NCBI GenBank assembly: GCA_030608745.1
Contig: JAUWDQ010000030.1
Coordinates: forward strand, 1 to 15,466
Direction of reading: 5' to 3'
Length of the DNA: 15,466 bases
Origin: Pseudomonadota bacterium
GTDB lineage: Bacteria > Desulfobacterota > BSN033 > WVXP01 > G020346125
Below the pieces are notes generated by a model that did no database searches, was not told the origin of the DNA, and worked only from the letters and a program-made list of their open reading frames with translations. The position numbers were made by a program, and so were the translations under genes. Shown in pieces: positions 13,572 to 15,466 of the stretch. Each line of letters starts with the position of its first letter. The first letter of the stretch is position 1.

Positions 13572-13599
13572 TTGACATTTTCCGAAATATGCCTATAAT
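13572..13599 (+). promoter_or_regulatory. consensus sigma-70 promoter
   Basis: TTGACA at 13572-13577 and TATAAT at 13594-13599, both perfect, are separated by 16 bases in an AT-rich stretch that contrasts with the repeats before it. Transcription would begin near 13606 and leave a 5' untranslated region of about 75 bases before the CDP-alcohol phosphatidyltransferase. Confidence 0.75.
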
Positions 13600-13626
13600 A
13601 TCGAATCGTTTCCATACGCGAACCCA

Positions 13627-13683
13627 ATGCGAGTTGAAGGGATGGTTCGTAGGGAATTTGTATCGGTGAAAAAAGGGTTATGA
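13627..13683 (+). other. 18-codon leader ORF coupled to the CDP-alcohol phosphatidyltransferase
   Basis: ATG 13627, shortly after the predicted transcription start, reads MRVEGMVRREFVSVKKGL and stops at TGA 13681-13683, overlapping the ATG of the next gene (13680-13682) as ATGA. The next gene has only a poor Shine-Dalgarno of its own, so coupled translation is plausible. It is not proven, and the peptide resembles nothing I know. Confidence 0.3.
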
Positions 13684-14291
13684 TCAGCTCTAAAATTGGC
13701 CATAGACTCGACCCCTATATTTACAAAGTAGTCAAACACCTGCTGGGAAAGGGCGTCAACCCGAATCTTCTGACTTTCTCCGGGTTTATCCTCAATGCGG
13801 GTGCGGCTTTCCTGTTGGCCATGGGATACCCGAAAGTGGGAGGTTTTGCAATCCTGGGGGCGGGGCTCTGTGACCTATTGGATGGAGCGATGGCAAGGAA
13901 TCAGGGGAGGGCAACCCCTTTTGGCGCCTTCTTCGACTCGGTAATGGACCGATATTCCGACATGATTGTGCTCCTTGGGCTTCTCTTCTTCTACGCGCGT
14001 CGGGGCTCAAACAGTATGGTGGTTTTAACCTCGGTGGTCCTCATCGGCACGGCCCTGGTTCCCTATGTCCGAGCCAGGGCAGAAGGAGTGATCGAAAAAT
14101 GTGCCGTCGGCCTCTTGGAGAGGGCAGAGAGGATAGTGCTCCTTGCGGTGGGAGCGCTCTTCAACCTGATGGTACCTATTCTCTGGATTCTGGCCGTTTT
14201 CACCCATTTCACCGTTATTCAGCGCATCCACTATACGTGGAAACAGCTCAAGGAGAAGACGGACCTTAACCCTGAAGACGGGGCACCATAG
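13680..14291 (+). CDS. CDP-alcohol phosphatidyltransferase family protein
   Basis: Integral membrane enzyme that transfers a phosphatidyl (or similar CDP-linked) group to an alcohol in phospholipid synthesis. Seen in 203 residues: the full family signature D-x2-DG-x2-AR-x8-G-x3-D-x3-D, with Asp65, Asp68, Gly69, Ala72, Arg73, Gly82, Asp86 and Asp90, followed and preceded by hydrophobic segments (about 34-62, 94-108, 113-128 and 150-178), as expected for the six-helix fold. NPNLLTFSGF near the N-terminus is also typical. The acceptor alcohol cannot be told: glycerol phosphate (PgsA-like) and inositol phosphate are both possible. The start ATG follows a stop 28 bases upstream in frame and overlaps an 18-codon ORF. 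A perfect promoter lies upstream, so the gene is its own unit, convergent with ispG at a 13-base distance. Confidence 0.92.
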   Translation: MISSKIGHRLDPYIYKVVKHLLGKGVNPNLLTFSGFILNAGAAFLLAMGYPKVGGFAILGAGLCDLLDGAMARNQGRATPFGAFFDSVMDRYSDMIVLLGLLFFYARRGSNSMVVLTSVVLIGTALVPYVRARAEGVIEKCAVGLLERAERIVLLAVGALFNLMVPILWILAVFTHFTVIQRIHYTWKQLKEKTDLNPEDGAP

Positions 14292-14304
14292 AGGTTGGGT
14301 CATC

Positions 14305-15366
14305 CTATTGTTTCCCCGGCATCTTTTCAATTTCCTCTATCAGGGCTTGGATGAGCTCCTCTTCGAGGCATTTCCTCAGGACCTTTCCCTCACGAAAGAG
14401 TAATCCCCCCCGCTTTCCAGCGGCAATTCCCACGTCCGCTTCGCGCGCCTCCCCAGGGCCATTTACCACGCAGCCCATGACGGCGACCCGAATGGGGTTG
14501 CGCAGGTACTTCAGCCTCCTCTCCACTTCCTCGGCCATGGGAATCAGATCGATCTCGCATCTTCCACAGGTGGGACAAGAGATGATGTCTGGTCCCCTCT
14601 GGCGGAGGCCCAGGGCCCTCAATATTCCATAACCGACCCGTACCTCCTCCACGGAATCCCCGGTCAACGAGACTCTGAGAGTATCCCCGATGCCCTCATG
14701 GAGGAGGAGGCCGATGCCGATGGAGGATTTGATGGTGCCGGGAATAACTGTCCCTGCCTCCGTCACCCCCAGATGTAAGGGGTAGTCCACCTCGCGGGAA
14801 ATGCGGCGATAGGCCTCGATGGTCCTTGTCACATCAGATGCTTTCAGGGAAACCTTTATTTCATGAAAATCCAAGTCCTCCATGAAACGGATGGAGCGAA
14901 GGGCACTTTCCACCATGGCCTCAGGGGTAGCCCCTTCATATTTGGTCAGGAGATCCCTCTCCAGAGAGCCAGCGTTGATCCCGATACGGATGGGGACGCC
15001 CCGATCCTTGGCCATACCGACGATATCCTCTATTCTCCTTTGCCCTCGGATAGTACCCGGGTTAATTCTTATGCCATCCGCTCCCCTTTCCATGGCTTTG
15101 ATGGCCAATCGATGATCGAAGTGGATATCGGCCACCAGGGGCAGTGCAACTCTTTCCCGAATCTCGCCGAATCGTTCGCAGGCCACCTTATCGGGGATAG
15201 CCACCCTCACGATTTCACATCCAGTGGCCTCCAAACGTTGGATCTGGGCCACGGTCTTATCCACATCCCGGGTGTCGGTCTTCGTCATAGACTGCACCGA
15301 GATGGGGGCATCACCTCCTACCTTAACCCCACCTACTGAAATCTGCCTTGTCCTCTTTCTTTTCAT
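14305..15366 (-). CDS. ispG: 4-hydroxy-3-methylbut-2-en-1-yl diphosphate synthase IspG (GcpE)
   Basis: [4Fe-4S] enzyme of the MEP isoprenoid pathway that turns methylerythritol cyclodiphosphate into HMBPP. Seen in 353 residues: N-terminal TIM barrel beginning with RQISVGGVKVGGDAPISVQSMT, then VRVAIPD, ADIHFD, GIRINPGTI, RIGINAGSLE and KVSLKASDV. The C-terminal cluster domain has CPTCGR with Cys264 and Cys267, GCVVNGPGEA with Cys299 and Glu306, giving the three cysteines and the glutamate that hold the cluster. Length is that of the usual two-domain bacterial form without the plant insert. ATG 15366 gives the expected N-terminus, but no Shine-Dalgarno is visible and the same frame stays open to the window edge without another start codon. 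The stop lies 13 bases from the convergent CDP-alcohol transferase. Confidence 0.97.
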   Translation of the reverse strand: MKRKRTRQISVGGVKVGGDAPISVQSMTKTDTRDVDKTVAQIQRLEATGCEIVRVAIPDKVACERFGEIRERVALPLVADIHFDHRLAIKAMERGADGIRINPGTIRGQRRIEDIVGMAKDRGVPIRIGINAGSLERDLLTKYEGATPEAMVESALRSIRFMEDLDFHEIKVSLKASDVTRTIEAYRRISREVDYPLHLGVTEAGTVIPGTIKSSIGIGLLLHEGIGDTLRVSLTGDSVEEVRVGYGILRALGLRQRGPDIISCPTCGRCEIDLIPMAEEVERRLKYLRNPIRVAVMGCVVNGPGEAREADVGIAAGKRGGLLFREGKVLRKCLEEELIQALIEEIEKMPGKQ

Positions 15367-15413
15367 ATCGGCAAAAAAGTCCGAAGGGAAATGGAGTGAT
15401 CGGCCTTTGGTTA

Positions 15414-15466
15414 CTAACTCCCCGGCATAGCCATGGGAGAGGCGAAAGAACCGGCGAGCCCTTTTG
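15414..15466 (-). other. possible 3' end of a gene upstream of ispG (cut by window edge)
   Basis: One minus-strand frame enters the window and reads GLAGSFASPMAMPGS before tandem stops TAG-TAA (15416 to 15411), 44 bases before the ispG ATG. The fragment is too short to name, and the other two minus-strand frames are also open here, so its coding status is a guess. Confidence 0.2.

Noticed and set aside
13460..13669. Plus-strand ORF of 69 codons before the CDP-alcohol transferase.
   Set aside because: It contains the consensus promoter and the hairpin, has no Shine-Dalgarno and no family likeness.

Overview
The window reads as ordinary chromosomal DNA of a Gram-negative bacterium. The best guess is Desulfobacterota / former Deltaproteobacteria. 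The support is KDO and LPS-export genes next to rpoN, followed by a regulatory PTS cluster with an HPr kinase, rapZ and a mannose-type EIIA. From memory, Geobacter and relatives have a similar order, including metK after ptsI. Nothing here fixes the genus. I see no phage, transposon, CRISPR, rRNA or tRNA.

Layout. (1) Positions 5-2386: kdsC-lptC-lptA-lptB, the last phosphatase step of KDO synthesis and three parts of the LPS export machine, with overlapping or nearly touching ends. (2) 2410-7083: rpoN-hpf-ptsN-hprK-rapZ-EIIA(Man type), sigma-54 with its classical regulatory neighbours. (3) 7084-7407: 324 bases without a convincing gene, holding purine-rich and GCTGCGGT-type repeats and a weak possible promoter. 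(4) 7408-12005: ptsH-ptsI-metK-ahcY, the PTS phosphate donors followed closely by S-adenosylmethionine synthesis and S-adenosylhomocysteine hydrolysis. (5) 11985-12977, minus strand: a HAL2-type 3'(2'),5'-bisphosphate nucleotidase overlapping the end of ahcY. (6) 12978-13679: about 700 bases of low-complexity repeats, then a consensus sigma-70 promoter. (7) 13680-14291, plus strand: a CDP-alcohol phosphatidyltransferase, convergent with ispG (14305-15366, minus strand).

How the genes fit together. EI and HPr form a phosphorelay ending on two visible EIIA proteins (PtsN and the mannose-type EIIA). No EIIB or EIIC is present, so this looks like a regulatory rather than a transport PTS. HPr keeps both the His phosphorylated by EI and the Ser targeted by HPr kinase. 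MetK and AhcY form two steps of the methyl cycle, and the bisphosphate nucleotidase may remove PAP made when sulfate groups are used.

No wholly new system is evident. The items most worth a second look are small. Two intergenic regions carry the same four repeat words in the same order. Several very short ORFs are coupled to the genes after them (before hpf, ptsN, metK and the CDP-alcohol transferase). A ribosome-binding site plus start after the mannose-type EIIA leads only to a 12-codon ORF that runs into the repeats. The S-adenosylhomocysteine hydrolase has a short archaeal/Thermotoga-like C-terminus.
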